Shown piece after piece: positions 29,230 through 39,671 of a stretch of 64,000 bases of DNA; positions within the stretch are counted from its first letter, which is position 1, and each line of letters begins with the position of its first letter. Both the position numbers and the translations under genes were made by a program. Under the pieces are notes generated by a model. The model was not told the origin of the DNA. It searched no databases and was given only the letters and a program-made list of their open reading frames with translations. The stretch is taken from positions 772,210-836,209 of the forward strand of contig NZ_CP018258.1 of NCBI RefSeq assembly GCF_001953175.1. Reading direction: 5' to 3'. The stretch comes from Dehalogenimonas formicexedens (GTDB lineage: Bacteria; Chloroflexota; Dehalococcoidia; Dehalococcoidales; Dehalococcoidaceae).

Positions 29230-29559
29230 ATGAAATTTCTGGTAAACGGACAACAAACCTCGACCACTTCCGAACACAGATCTCAGCTTAACTATCTGGA
29301 ATCATGCAAAGAATGGGTCAAGGAACTGACGGAGTCAAAAAAACTTGATGGCGCATACAGTTTTACCGACGGTGGCGGCTTATTTATTATTGATGCAGCC
29401 TCACACGAAGAATTGACCAGAATTCTCCTGAGTTTCCCGTTAAGCCATATCAGCAAATTCACTATCCAGCCCCTGGCTAACTTTGACGCCACAGCCGATG
29501 CCATAATCGAAGCCATGAGCGGCGTCACAGACATGCGCCACCACATATTCTGCCCGTAA
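29230..29559 (+). CDS. small protein, possible muconolactone-isomerase-like fold
   Basis: The protein has 109 residues, starting MKFLVNGQQTSTTSEHRSQL. The pattern of strand, two helices, DGAYSFTDGGGLFIIDAASHEELTRILLSFPLSHISKFTIQPL is like ferredoxin-like alpha/beta proteins of the muconolactone isomerase / YCII kind (about 90-110 residues). No catalytic residues can be named. It stands alone with its own promoter, between thrS (opposite strand) and tRNA-Ser. Confidence 0.65.
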   Translation: MKFLVNGQQTSTTSEHRSQLNYLESCKEWVKELTESKKLDGAYSFTDGGGLFIIDAASHEELTRILLSFPLSHISKFTIQPLANFDATADAIIEAMSGVTDMRHHIFCP

Positions 29560-29641
29560 CTCACTGCAAGGCCGCAAGTTCATCCAGTCTCATCTGGATG
29601 CAAACCACGTGGAAGTAATGCTAAAATAGCCGGCGCATCGC

Positions 29642-29731
29642 GGAGGGTTGTCCGAGCGGCCTATGGTGACGGTCTTGAAAACCGTTGTCCGCGCAAGCGG
29701 ACCGTGGGTTCGAATCCCACACCCTCCGCCA
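29642..29731 (+). tRNA. tRNA-Ser (anticodon TGA)
   Basis: A 90-nt class II tRNA has acceptor GGAGGGT / ACCCTCC, discriminator G and encoded CCA. The anticodon loop CTTGAAA gives anticodon TGA, with a long variable arm (TTGTCCGCGCAAGCGGACC) and T arm GTGGGTTCGAATCCCAC. It reads UCA. Confidence 0.95.
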
Positions 29732-29755
29732 TTTTATTTTCTTTTTCGCGAGCTT

Positions 29756-30851
29756 CTAACCGGCCGCCTGCGATCTCAGGTAGGCATCAATAAAAGGCGC
29801 GAGCTCGCCCTGTTCGAGAACAGCCGTGGTATTGCCCGTTTCATAATCCGTGCGATGGTCTTTGACCATCTTGTACGGATGTAAGACGTAACTTCGGATC
29901 TGACTGCCCCATTCGGCAGAGATCCGTTCACCTTTAAGCCTGGCACGTTCGATTTCCTGTTCAGCGATCTTGAACTTTAAAAGCCGGGCTTTCAGCAGGC
30001 TCATCGCTATTTCGCGGTTCTGATATTGAGAGCGTTCTGTTTGTGCGGTGACGACAGTGCCGGTCGGAACATGGGTCAGGCGCACGGCGCTGGACACTTT
30101 CTGGACGTTCTGCCCCCCGGCGCCGCTTGACCGGTAGGCTTCCATTTTTATGTCTTCAGGGTTGATCTCGACATCGGCGTCCGCTTCAGCTTCGGGCATA
30201 ACCTCCACCAACGCGAATGAGGTGTGCCTGGCGTGATCGGAATCGAAAGGCGAAAGCCTGATCAGACGATGCACGCCATGTTCACTCCGCAGGTTGCCAT
30301 AGGCGTACCGTCCGCGAAATATTACGGTGACACTTTTTATGCCGGCTTCATCGCCCGCAGACACGTCGAGCACTTCAGCGTCATAATCATGTTTCTCCGC
30401 CCAACGGAGATACATATTTAATAACATCTCCGCCCAATCCTGGCTTTCCACCCCACCGGCTCCGGCGTGGATCGAAAGGATTGCGCTGCGCTCATCGTAG
30501 GGACCGGAGTAAGCCAGTTCGAATTCCAGCTTGTCAAGCTCAGCGGTCAAGGTATCCAGGTCTTTCTGGATTTCAGTAAACAATGCCGGATCACCCTCGA
30601 TGAGTTTGCTTAACTCATTCAGGTCGGAAAGCCGGTTTTCGAGGCTGCGCCATTGTTCCGCAGTCTTTTTTAACTCATTAAGCCTGCGCATGGTAACTTG
30701 CGCCTTCTGAGAATCCTGCCAAAATTCAGCGTTTCCGGTAATATGCTCCAGTTCTGCGATTTCTTTTTCTTTAGCAGGGATGTCAAAGACGCTCCAAGTC
30801 GTTAATTATCCGTTCAGACAGAGCGCTTAAGGGCGATGCAAATTCTGACAT
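29756..30851 (-). CDS. prfB: peptide chain release factor 2, programmed +1 frameshift
   Basis: The gene reads 22 codons from ATG 30851 to CTT at 30788-30786, then in-frame TGA (30785-30783). A +1 shift at CTT TGA C moves into the main frame (GAC at 30784-30782) and gives 364 residues, the normal RF2 length. GGAG lies three bases before the CTT, the classical stimulator of this autoregulation: when RF2 is scarce, UGA is read slowly and the ribosome shifts. The main frame holds SPF (RLSPFDSD, stop-codon specificity for UAA/UGA) and the catalytic GGQ (SSGAGGQNVQKV). The ATG overlaps the stop of nfi (TAATG). Confidence 0.96.
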
Positions 30852-31561
30852 TATCTCTCCAATATCTTACTGCGGGAATGATTACCATAAACCCCAGCTG
30901 TTTTACGACCGGCAGCAAGGTGAGCTTGCCGAACGGGTTCGGGAAGCCTGTATCCTATATTCAATTTAAGCACCCAATCGACAGCAGTTTCAAGGCTGAT
31001 CATATGGCCTACCGAGACAAATATTGGTTTAGTGCCTGCTCGGGTGCGAAGCACGCGTCCGATGATCTCTTTTCTGTCGGTTAGGGCGCACCCGTTGCCG
31101 ATGTCTGGGCCGAGCTCCTGGTGCTCCCCGCACAGGCGGGATTTGGCACAGCCGATGGAGGGTTTACCCACAATCAACCCGAGGTGAGATGCGATACCCA
31201 ACCGCCTGGGATGTGCTATCCCTTGTCCGTCGACCATAAAAAGGTCCGGTTCAACGTCTAATTTTTCAAGCGCCGGAAGGATCAAAGGCAATTCCCGGAA
31301 CGATAATAAACCGGGGATATAAGGCATTGTCGCTGTGCCTTCGTGGATTGATTCGGCGACGATTTCGAGGGAGGGATAACTCATTACGACCACAGCGGAC
31401 CTGCCAGTACTCCCCTGCCGGCCTACCGACACGTCAATCCCCGCAATAAGCTTGACTTCGACCGGTGTATCGGCACATACGATAGAAGAAGCCAAATCAG
31501 TCTGGAGCTTCACCGCTGAGGAATACGACAATTCAAACGGATGTAATTCGCTGATCATCAC
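30851..31561 (-). CDS. nfi: endonuclease V (deoxyinosine repair)
   Basis: The protein has 236 residues. The metal-binding aspartate lies in LIAGIDVSVGR, with YIPGLLSFRELPLILPAL and the VDGQGIAHPRRLGIASHLGL signature, all typical of Nfi. It nicks DNA at the second phosphodiester 3' to deoxyinosine. It is directly upstream of prfB on the same strand with a one-base overlap. The C-terminal about 20 residues are basic. Confidence 0.95.
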   Translation of the reverse strand: MMISELHPFELSYSSAVKLQTDLASSIVCADTPVEVKLIAGIDVSVGRQGSTGRSAVVVMSYPSLEIVAESIHEGTATMPYIPGLLSFRELPLILPALEKLDVEPDLFMVDGQGIAHPRRLGIASHLGLIVGKPSIGCAKSRLCGEHQELGPDIGNGCALTDRKEIIGRVLRTRAGTKPIFVSVGHMISLETAVDWVLKLNIGYRLPEPVRQAHLAAGRKTAGVYGNHSRSKILER

Positions 31562-31646
31562 TTTATGTAATTATACCCGGTATGCAATTTACCTTCCATA
31601 CTAAGCTGAGCTAACCGGGAGTATGATATTCCGAATCTGTTTGTAT

Positions 31647-31675
31647 TTGACACTACTATCAGCATATTGGATAAT
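31647..31675 (+). promoter_or_regulatory. sigma-70-type promoter of rpsP
   Basis: TTGACA (31647-31652), a 17-base spacer and GATAAT (31670-31675) predict a start near 31682, about 29 bases before rpsP. Confidence 0.75.
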
Positions 31676-31710
31676 ACCCTAAAAAGAGAGAGAGAGTATT
31701 CCATAGCAGC

Positions 31711-31950
31711 ATGCTTAAGATCAAACTTCGCAGAATGGGCGCCCCCAAAAGGCCAAGCTACAGAATGGTCGTTGCCGATTCCAAAACCTCCCGCGGCGGC
31801 GCTTTTCTTGAGATTGTCGGTCAATATGATCCGATGACAAATCCCGAAACCATCAAAGTCGAAGCGGAAAAAGCCAAGAGTTGGATCGGTAAGGGAGCCC
31901 AACCCACCGAGACGGTCAGCAGACTGTTGAAAAAAGCCGGGGTCCTGTAG
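31711..31950 (+). CDS. rpsP: 30S ribosomal protein bS16
   Basis: The protein has 79 residues, starting MLKIKLRRMGAPKRPSYRMVVADSKTSR, the bS16 signature; the length is normal. It is a small-subunit assembly protein. It is followed after 27 bases by khpA, as in many bacteria where rpsP and the KH-domain gene are adjacent. Confidence 0.97.
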   Translation: MLKIKLRRMGAPKRPSYRMVVADSKTSRGGAFLEIVGQYDPMTNPETIKVEAEKAKSWIGKGAQPTETVSRLLKKAGVL

Positions 31951-31977
31951 GTCTCGATCCGTTAGCAAGGAGCCACC

Positions 31978-32205
31978 ATGAAAGAGCTAGTGGAGTACAT
32001 CGCCAAATCCCTGGCAGACAAACCTGAAGCGGTGATAGTCACTGAAGAACAGGAAGAGGAAGGCTTGAAGCTGACCCTCAAGGTAGATGACGGCGATAAG
32101 GGCCGTATCATCGGCAAACAGGGCCGGATCGCTCAGGCCATGCGGACGCTTATAAGGGTGAAAGCCGCAAAAGCCGGCACCAAAGCCAGGCTTGAAATTC
32201 TCTAA
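31978..32205 (+). CDS. khpA: KH-domain RNA-binding protein KhpA
   Basis: The protein has 75 residues: a single KH domain of the KhpA/YlqC type with the GxxG-type loop GRIIGKQGRIAQAMR at about residues 41-55. It is a cytoplasmic small RNA chaperone that partners with KhpB in other bacteria. It is in one operon with rpsP, and a strong terminator follows. Confidence 0.95.
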   Translation: MKELVEYIAKSLADKPEAVIVTEEQEEEGLKLTLKVDDGDKGRIIGKQGRIAQAMRTLIRVKAAKAGTKARLEIL

Positions 32206-32234
32206 AATTAAGAACCATTTCAGATATTAAGAAT

Positions 32235-32272
32235 GGGGGATGCGCCAACCGGTGCATCCCCCTTTCTTTTTT
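32235..32272 (+). terminator. terminator of rpsP-khpA
   Basis: The stem GGGGGATGC / GCATCCCCC (32235-32243, 32254-32262) is followed by TTTCTTTTTT. Confidence 0.92.
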
Positions 32273-32520
32273 GCGACTGAGGACCTATCGTTTTGATATC
32301 AATTTACCTTCTTTATCACGCATCCCCCCGGAAAAGGTAAAGATAAAATCGACCCGAGTCCAGGTTCCGAGGCTATGAAGGGATTTCAAGACGAACAAAA
32401 CCGTGCATACTTTTCCAAGGTACCATTGATAAGTGCGGAATTACCAAAGAATGAATACAAATAACCACGGCTCAACGCGATTTATCCGAGATCAGGGACT
32501 CGGGAATGAACTGTGTAAAA
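32273..32520. other. gene-free intergenic stretch
   Basis: Nothing convincing is seen between the khpA terminator and the terminator of the convergent atp operon; short open frames here lack ribosome sites. Confidence 0.5.
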
Positions 32521-32546
32521 AAAGAGTCCTATTTTCAGGACTCTTT
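32521..32546 (-). terminator. terminator of the atp operon
   Basis: The stem AAAGAGTCCT / AGGACTCTTT (32521-32530, 32537-32546) with loop ATTTTC has A/T runs on both sides, so it can work in both directions. It lies 16 bases after the atpC stop on the minus strand. Confidence 0.92.
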
Positions 32547-32561
32547 TTAGAATCGGGTTTA

Positions 32562-33005
32562 TCAAGTCGAAGGAGGTGGTCGGAGGGAACCCTTACGGTG
32601 CTTCGCTTTTTCGGCGATTGCCAGACGCGCCATAGCCCGATGGAGGGCAGCTTCGCTTTCGGCGGCATCGAAACCGGGTTCGTATTTCTCCGACATTCGC
32701 TGTTCAGCCCGTTTGCGAGCTTCCTCTGCCCGAGCCAGATCGATCTCCTCGGCCCGTTCGCAGGTATCGGCAAGAACGATCACACGGTCCGGCCTGACTT
32801 CCAAGAATCCACCGGCAACGCAGAGCGAAAATTCCTCTGATCCTTTACGGGCTCGGAGTTCACCAGTTTTCAGGGCGGTCATCAATGGCGAGTGCTTGGG
32901 CAGGATGCCAAGTTCACCTTCAATACCGGGGGCGACTACGATATCGACGTCGTCGGAAAAGACGCTCCGTTCCGGCGTCACCACTTCTAATCTTATCGTT
33001 GCCAA
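32562..33005 (-). CDS. atpC: F1-ATPase epsilon subunit
   Basis: The protein has 147 residues from TTG 33005 with GGAG eight bases upstream. The N-terminal beta-barrel ([42 protein letters not shown]) and the C-terminal helical hairpin ([18 protein letters not shown]) are typical. The subunit sits on the rotor and regulates ATP hydrolysis. It is the last gene of the atp operon, followed by a terminator. Confidence 0.96.
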   Translation of the reverse strand: MATIRLEVVTPERSVFSDDVDIVVAPGIEGELGILPKHSPLMTALKTGELRARKGSEEFSLCVAGGFLEVRPDRVIVLADTCERAEEIDLARAEEARKRAEQRMSEKYEPGFDAAESEAALHRAMARLAIAEKAKHRKGSLRPPPST

Positions 33006-33059
33006 ATTTCCGACTCCGATACCATATCTAGTATTGTACCTTTAAAAACTCAATTGTTG

Positions 33060-34460
<1,401 letters not shown>

Positions 34461-34466
34461 CTAGAG

Positions 34467-35324
34467 TTATGCCAGCGCCGCCACGCCGCCGACGATGTCG
34501 AGCAGTTCCGAAGTAATAGACTCCTGGCGCGCCTTGTTGTATTCAAGCGTCAATTCACCCACCAGTTCGTTGGCGTTCTGGGTGGCGTTTCTCATGGCCA
34601 CCATGCGCGCCGATTGTTCACTGGCGATCGATTCCAGTATCAAATGGTAGACTTTCATTTCGATGTATCGGGGCAATAGAGAACCTAAAACACCGGCGGC
34701 ATCCGGTTCAAATATGTATTCGACATTCTGCTGGGGCGGTACTTGCGCAGGTTCTACCGGCAGTAGTTTCACGACCTCAGGTTTCTGAACCAAAGTTGAC
34801 ACGAACTGGCTGTAAGCCACATAGACCTCGTCGACGGCGCCGGACTTGAAGTCATCCATAATTACCCGCGAAATGGGCAGGGTATCCATCAGAGTGGGTT
34901 TATCTCCAAGCCCAGTAAATTCAGCAACAATGTTTCGTTGCGAACGCCTCATGAAATCGAGCCCCTTTTTACCGACCACGATCATGTTCAGAGGTAGCTC
35001 TTTATGATCAATGGCAAAGGCCAGCGTCGCCCGGTTTATGTTTCCAACGAGCCCGCCTGAAAGACCACGGTCCGGGGTGATATGAAGGATGGCGACCTTC
35101 TTCACCGGACGTTGCTCTAAAAGGGGATGCCCAGCTTTGCCCTCGGACCTGGCCGAGAGAGCGGCGATGACAGCGGTTATTTTCTGGCTGTAAGGGCGCC
35201 CCGCCAAACCGCGATCCTGGGCTTTGCGCATCTTGGAGGCGGCGATCATCTCCATGGCACGCGTGATCTTGGCGATGTTCTTAACGCCGCGAATCCGCAG
35301 CCGTATGGCTCTTAGGTTAGCCAT
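34467..35324 (-). CDS. atpG: F1-ATPase gamma subunit
   Basis: The protein has 285 residues. N-terminal MANLRAIRLRIRGVKNIAKITRAMEMIAASKMRKAQ and C-terminal VAMRNATQNANELVGELTLEYNKARQESITSELLDIVGG are the two helices of the central rotor shaft. The middle (HITPDRGLSGGLVGNINR) is conserved. The length is normal. It lies 15 bases before atpD. Confidence 0.97.
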   Translation of the reverse strand: MANLRAIRLRIRGVKNIAKITRAMEMIAASKMRKAQDRGLAGRPYSQKITAVIAALSARSEGKAGHPLLEQRPVKKVAILHITPDRGLSGGLVGNINRATLAFAIDHKELPLNMIVVGKKGLDFMRRSQRNIVAEFTGLGDKPTLMDTLPISRVIMDDFKSGAVDEVYVAYSQFVSTLVQKPEVVKLLPVEPAQVPPQQNVEYIFEPDAAGVLGSLLPRYIEMKVYHLILESIASEQSARMVAMRNATQNANELVGELTLEYNKARQESITSELLDIVGGVAALA

Positions 35325-35342
35325 TTATCGTATGATCCTTCC

Positions 35343-36854
35343 CTAGGCTATAAAACTTTTCTTGAATTCGACCAGTGCGCCTTTGAGGGCCGTCTCGGTC
35401 TCGGGGCTAAAGACCTTGGTGTCGGCGATCCCTTTGGCAATCTGGGGGTAATTAGCCGACAAGAATTGGTAAAGGCTTGTTTCAAACCGTGACACATCGG
35501 AGACGGCGACATCGTCGAGGAACCCGTTGAGAAGGGCAAAGAAAATAATGACCTGATTTTCCACGGCAACGGGTTTGTATTGGAGTTGTTTCAGGACTTC
35601 AGTAATCCGTTGACCGCGCTCGATTTGTGCTCTAGTCGCCTTGTCGAGTTCAGACGTACCGAATTGAGCGAAAGCAGCCAAAGCCTGATATTGGCTCATT
35701 TCCAACTTAAGGCGGCCGGCAACCTTTCTCATAGCCTTGGTTTGGGCGGCCGAACCAACGCGAGACACGGAAATACCGACGTTCAGGGCAGGCCGAATGC
35801 CGGCGTTGAACAGATCAGGCTCAAGGTAGATCTGGCCGTCGGTAATCGAAATTACGTTGGTCGGAATATAAGCCGAAACGTCTTGGGCTTGAGTTTCAAT
35901 AATCGGTAACGCGGTCAGGGAGCCACCGCCGTTTTCTTTGTTCAATTTGGCAGCGCGTTCCAGAAGTCGTGAGTGTAAATAGAAGACGTCGCCGGGATAG
36001 GCTTCTCGGCCCGGCGGGCGGCGAAGCAAAAGGGACAATTGGCGGTAGGCCCAAGCGTGTTTTGTCAGGTCGTCATAGACGATCAAAGCCTCTTTGCCGG
36101 TATCCATGAACTCTTCTCCCATGGCGCAACCGGAAAACGGAGCCAGGTACTGGAAAGCGGCCGGATCTGAGGCAGAGGCGGCTACAACAATGGTATGAGC
36201 CATGGCGCCGTATTTTTCAAGCGTACCGACAATCTGGGCGATCTTTGACGTCTTCAAACCGATAGCGACGTAGATGCAGATTAGATCGCCGCCCTTCTGA
36301 TTGATAATGGTGTCCAGGGCGACGGCTGTTTTACCAGTGGAACGATCGCCGATAATGAGTTCCCGTTGACCACGGCCAATCGGAATCATTGAGTCGATTG
36401 CCTTGATACCGGTTTGAACCGGGGTATCGACGCCTTTTCGGGTGACGACGTTAGGCGCCACACGCTCGACGGCACGTCGCTTTGAGGTTTTTATTGGTCC
36501 TTTGCCATCGATGGGTTGGCCCAGAGGATTGACGACACGGCCGATCATTTCCATCCCGACGGGTACCTCGACCACGCGGTTGGTGCGCCTGACTTCATCG
36601 CCTTCTTTGATCAGGGTATCTTCTCCCAGTAGCACTGCGGCGACAGAGTCCTCTTCGAGGTTTAGGGCAATACCCATAACGCCGTTAGGGAACTCAAGCA
36701 GTTCGTTGTATTCCGCCGATGCCAGGCCGTGGATACGGGCGATACCATCGCCGACCTCGATCACCGTGCCGACGTCGGTAACGGTAACCTCTGCACCGAA
36801 GTTTTCGATCTGCTCTTTGATTACGGCAACTATGTCCAAACCTTTTTGCGCCAT
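35343..36854 (-). CDS. atpA: F1-ATPase alpha subunit
   Basis: The protein has 503 residues from ATG 36854 (GGAG eight bases upstream). It has the P-loop [19 protein letters not shown], the [52 protein letters not shown] region and the [17 protein letters not shown]-terminal signature. It forms the non-catalytic nucleotide-binding alpha subunit of the F1 hexamer. Confidence 0.98.
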   Translation of the reverse strand: MAQKGLDIVAVIKEQIENFGAEVTVTDVGTVIEVGDGIARIHGLASAEYNELLEFPNGVMGIALNLEEDSVAAVLLGEDTLIKEGDEVRRTNRVVEVPVGMEMIGRVVNPLGQPIDGKGPIKTSKRRAVERVAPNVVTRKGVDTPVQTGIKAIDSMIPIGRGQRELIIGDRSTGKTAVALDTIINQKGGDLICIYVAIGLKTSKIAQIVGTLEKYGAMAHTIVVAASASDPAAFQYLAPFSGCAMGEEFMDTGKEALIVYDDLTKHAWAYRQLSLLLRRPPGREAYPGDVFYLHSRLLERAAKLNKENGGGSLTALPIIETQAQDVSAYIPTNVISITDGQIYLEPDLFNAGIRPALNVGISVSRVGSAAQTKAMRKVAGRLKLEMSQYQALAAFAQFGTSELDKATRAQIERGQRITEVLKQLQYKPVAVENQVIIFFALLNGFLDDVAVSDVSRFETSLYQFLSANYPQIAKGIADTKVFSPETETALKGALVEFKKSFIA

Positions 36855-36882
36855 GTTCAAAACTCCTTTTGGAGTGGCCGAG

Positions 36883-37428
36883 TTATAATCTGGCCTGGTT
36901 AATTTCTCGTTTCAAATTTTCCAGACGGCGTGAGACACTGCCGTCGATAACTTTGTCACCTACCCTGGCTACGATTCCCCCCAGGAGAGACGGGTTTACC
37001 TTGGTTGTTATGTCAACCTGCTTACCGAACATAAGCGACAACTTTTGCTTGATTTCCACCGTCTCGGCTTCGGACAGGGGAACCGCGGCACTGACATTAG
37101 CGTGGGCTATTCCGTGCAGTTCGTCCAATCGGCGCTGATAATCGGTAAAAATATCAGGCATCAGTGCCAGACCACCGCGCTCGACAAGTAGGTACAGCAA
37201 GTTGACCGCCAGCGGATTGACGCCTTTCAATTTCGGTTCGAGCGCTTCTCTTTTTGCGGCTACTGACACGCGGGGATTCTCGAGGAAAAAGAGTACATCC
37301 CGGTCTTGCACCATGCGGACCAACGTTTCAAGGTTGTCCCGCCATGTGTTGAAGTTCTGGTGCTTGGCGGCAATTTCAAAAATCGCCTGTCCATACCGCA
37401 TGGCTTGGGCGTAGGCACTTTTTCCCAA
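36883..37428 (-). CDS. atpH: F-ATPase delta subunit
   Basis: The protein has 181 residues from TTG 37428; the ribosome site GAGGG overlaps the end of atpF, so translation is coupled. The N-terminal helical bundle ([31 protein letters not shown]) and C-terminal [32 protein letters not shown] are typical. It links the peripheral stalk to the top of F1. Confidence 0.95.
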   Translation of the reverse strand: MGKSAYAQAMRYGQAIFEIAAKHQNFNTWRDNLETLVRMVQDRDVLFFLENPRVSVAAKREALEPKLKGVNPLAVNLLYLLVERGGLALMPDIFTDYQRRLDELHGIAHANVSAAVPLSEAETVEIKQKLSLMFGKQVDITTKVNPSLLGGIVARVGDKVIDGSVSRRLENLKREINQARL

Positions 37429-37437
37429 AGTAACCCT

Positions 37438-37938
37438 CTAGTTCTTTCTCAACGCGGCGCTCTCTTCGAGCACCTGGTCAATCATTTCGCGATGGGCTGC
37501 TTTATCGAGAGATTTTCCGATAACCCTGCCGGCCGCAAGAATGGTCAGATCGGCGAATTCTTTACGCAACTCATCGATCACTTCATCGCGCTCACGGCGG
37601 ATGTCAGCCTTGGCTCGTTGCAACAGAGCTTCCGCCTCAGCTTGGGCTTCCACCTTGGCTTTTTCCCTGATCTCTTCGCCGGTCTTGGCCGCCCGTTCAA
37701 TCACCTGTTGACCTTGTTTGGAGGCTTCGGCGATCTGCTGTTTGAAGTCCTCTTGCGCTTTCTCGGCCTGCGCCTTCATCACCTCTGCCTGTTCCAGGCT
37801 TTCTTTGATGCGCCGGCTCCGTTCGTCCATCATTTTTAGGATGGGTTTGTAAGCCAAGACCGATAAAAGCAGGAACAGAATCCCGAAATTTACCAGTTGC
37901 GCAATAAATGAAGGCAGGTTAATGCCTAGTGCTCCCAT
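37438..37938 (-). CDS. atpF: F-ATPase b subunit
   Basis: The protein has 166 residues: an N-terminal TM helix (FIAQLVNFGILFLLLSVLAYKPI) followed by one long charged coiled coil (about residues 40-150), the peripheral stalk. The length is normal and only one b-type gene is present in the operon. Confidence 0.96.
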   Translation of the reverse strand: MGALGINLPSFIAQLVNFGILFLLLSVLAYKPILKMMDERSRRIKESLEQAEVMKAQAEKAQEDFKQQIAEASKQGQQVIERAAKTGEEIREKAKVEAQAEAEALLQRAKADIRRERDEVIDELRKEFADLTILAAGRVIGKSLDKAAHREMIDQVLEESAALRKN

Positions 37939-37959
37939 GGTCTTATCCTCCTTGGTAGT

Positions 37960-38190
37960 CTAGGCGACAAAGATCAAAATGATAGCGACAACCAGGGCAT
38001 AGATCGCGACGGCTTCAGTCAAAGCCAGGGCGAAAAGGAAGTTGGTAAAGATGGTGCCCCGCGCTTCGGGATTACGGCTGACCGCGTTAACCGCGCCCAT
38101 GCCCAGAATGCCAAGACCTACGCCAGGGCCGATGGCGCCCAAGCCCATTGCCAAACCTGCTGCTAAGAGTCGTACCGCTGCTTCGTCCAT
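37960..38190 (-). CDS. atpE: F-ATPase c subunit, proton type
   Basis: The protein has 76 residues: two TM helices joined by the RNPEARG loop. The ion-carrying glutamate is in LALTEAVAIYALVVA. Helix 1 lacks the Gln and helix 2 lacks the Glu-Ser/Thr pair needed for sodium binding, so proton specificity is predicted. It forms the rotating c ring in the membrane. Confidence 0.97.
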   Translation of the reverse strand: MDEAAVRLLAAGLAMGLGAIGPGVGLGILGMGAVNAVSRNPEARGTIFTNFLFALALTEAVAIYALVVAIILIFVA

Positions 38191-38228
38191 TGATTGATCC
38201 CCTTTCTTGAACTTCTCGTTATATTTCC

Positions 38229-39248
38229 CTAGTGAGATGCGGCCTCAGCGATTGCTGCTCCGCCGTGTTCCGAGCTGTGGGATTCACCCTCAGCTTCATG
38301 GGAAGACACGGCCATGAAAGCGAAGACCAGGGTAAGCCCGGCGAAAATGAGCGCCTGAATATACCCCACGAACAATTCCAGTACGTAGAACGGGATGGCC
38401 ACGATGAAAGGCGCAAGGAACAACATAGAGATAAGTAAGATTTCGCCGCCGGTCATGTTGCCGAAAAGACGGAAGGTAAAAGAGAGAAGTCGGATGAACT
38501 CAGAAAGCAGTTCGATTAAACCGATGAAGATATCGATGGCGCCCATAAAAATGTCCATGACGCCATCTTTTAGTTTGCCGGTGAATAATTCCTTCCATCC
38601 GCGGATAAATTTCTTAAAATTGAAGAACTTGCTCAGGTAATGAAATACACCCAGCGTCCGCAAGCCCCAGTATTCGACCATGACGAATGAAACAACCGCT
38701 AACACCAGGGGGAAATTGATATCGGTATTGGCGCCGCGAAACAAGATGACGGCGCCTTCGTGGGTGTCGATGAGGATGGATCCGTAACCGGGGATGAGGT
38801 TCATCCAGGCATTGGTAATGACGAAAAGGAAGATGGTTGCCATCAGCGGGAAGAACTTACGGCCGTTCTTCTCTCCGGCGATGTCCGTGCAGAAGGAGAA
38901 GAGGTGATCGATGATGGATTCGGCAACTGCCTGTAGTCTGCCAGGCACCAGTTTCATTCTTCGGGTGGCAAGGAAAAAGAAAACGGCTAAAACGACTATG
39001 CTTATCCAGGCGGTCAACATGGTGTTGGTAATTGCGATGCCGCCGATGTGGGCAATGGCTTCAGCGGGCAGTTCCGGTCTGGGTTGATCGACGATGATCC
39101 AACTGGGCAAACTGACATTTTTGATAATGGATCGGCCGATAGCGCCTGCCAGGAGGCTGACAATAGACAGAGCCAGAACGATAATTAAAGAGGCAATAAA
39201 GACCGGTTTTGACAGCCCGATTATTTTCTTTTGAGGCGCTTTTGGCAC
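38229..39248 (-). CDS. atpB: F-ATPase a subunit with His-rich C-terminal tail
   Basis: The protein has 339 residues, longer than the usual 240-290. It contains several TM helices; the essential arginine lies in SFTFRLFGNMTGGEILLISM. The extra length is a cytoplasmic N-terminal stretch and first TM, an insert at about 180-230 (FFNFKKFIRGWKELFTGKLKDG), and a hydrophilic tail ending SSEHGGAAIAEAASH with several His and Glu. The essential proton half-channels are intact. Confidence 0.95.
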   Translation of the reverse strand: MPKAPQKKIIGLSKPVFIASLIIVLALSIVSLLAGAIGRSIIKNVSLPSWIIVDQPRPELPAEAIAHIGGIAITNTMLTAWISIVVLAVFFFLATRRMKLVPGRLQAVAESIIDHLFSFCTDIAGEKNGRKFFPLMATIFLFVITNAWMNLIPGYGSILIDTHEGAVILFRGANTDINFPLVLAVVSFVMVEYWGLRTLGVFHYLSKFFNFKKFIRGWKELFTGKLKDGVMDIFMGAIDIFIGLIELLSEFIRLLSFTFRLFGNMTGGEILLISMLFLAPFIVAIPFYVLELFVGYIQALIFAGLTLVFAFMAVSSHEAEGESHSSEHGGAAIAEAASH

Positions 39249-39264
39249 TATCGATTATCCTTGT

Positions 39265-39477
39265 CTATTCGTTGCTATTATCCGGCGGCTTCGGCATCAT
39301 CCGGTAAGCGCCGTAAAACGCGACTACCAAACCCAGGAAAAGCCCGACTATCAACAGCAGAGGTCCGGTGTTAAGCTTGGAATCCAGCCATCGACCCAGG
39401 AGAATCCCTCCCAGGATCATCAGGCTGATATACCAGCCGATCCCGATGAACTGCAGGCCGGTTCGCCATCGGTTCAT
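39265..39477 (-). CDS. AtpZ/AtpI-like ATP synthase accessory membrane protein
   Basis: The protein has 70 residues: two TM helices (FIGIGWYISLMILGGILLGRWLD and GPLLLIVGLFLGLVVAFYGAY) and a short polar tail. Position as first gene of the atp operon and size match the AtpZ/AtpI family, which helps c-ring assembly or Mg/Ca transport. Which of the two subfamilies it belongs to is not decided here. A strong promoter lies 24 bases upstream. Confidence 0.85.
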   Translation of the reverse strand: MNRWRTGLQFIGIGWYISLMILGGILLGRWLDSKLNTGPLLLIVGLFLGLVVAFYGAYRMMPKPPDNSNE

Positions 39478-39500
39478 CCCTGCCTCAAAAAACCCGACAA

Positions 39501-39529
39501 AGCATATCAGAAGCGCCCATTGGGGTCAA
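39501..39529 (-). promoter_or_regulatory. atp operon promoter
   Basis: On the minus strand TTGACC (39524-39529), a 17-base spacer and TATGCT (39501-39506) lie just before the first gene of the atp operon. Confidence 0.78.
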
Positions 39530-39583
39530 GTCCTAATACTGATAAAACAATTGTCTAAAAACGGGAACAAATGGCCAATCCAT

Positions 39584-39612
39584 TTGACTAGCCAACGACC
39601 CCAAACTATACT
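39584..39612 (+). promoter_or_regulatory. fhs operon promoter
   Basis: TTGACT (39584-39589), a 17-base spacer and TATACT (39607-39612) predict a start near 39619 with a 53-base leader to fhs. It is divergent from the atp promoter. Confidence 0.78.
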
Positions 39613-39671
39613 GGACTATTCTATGATTTTTCTCCCGGCGGCATCGTTGTTCGCATTGGAAGATTACTAAG

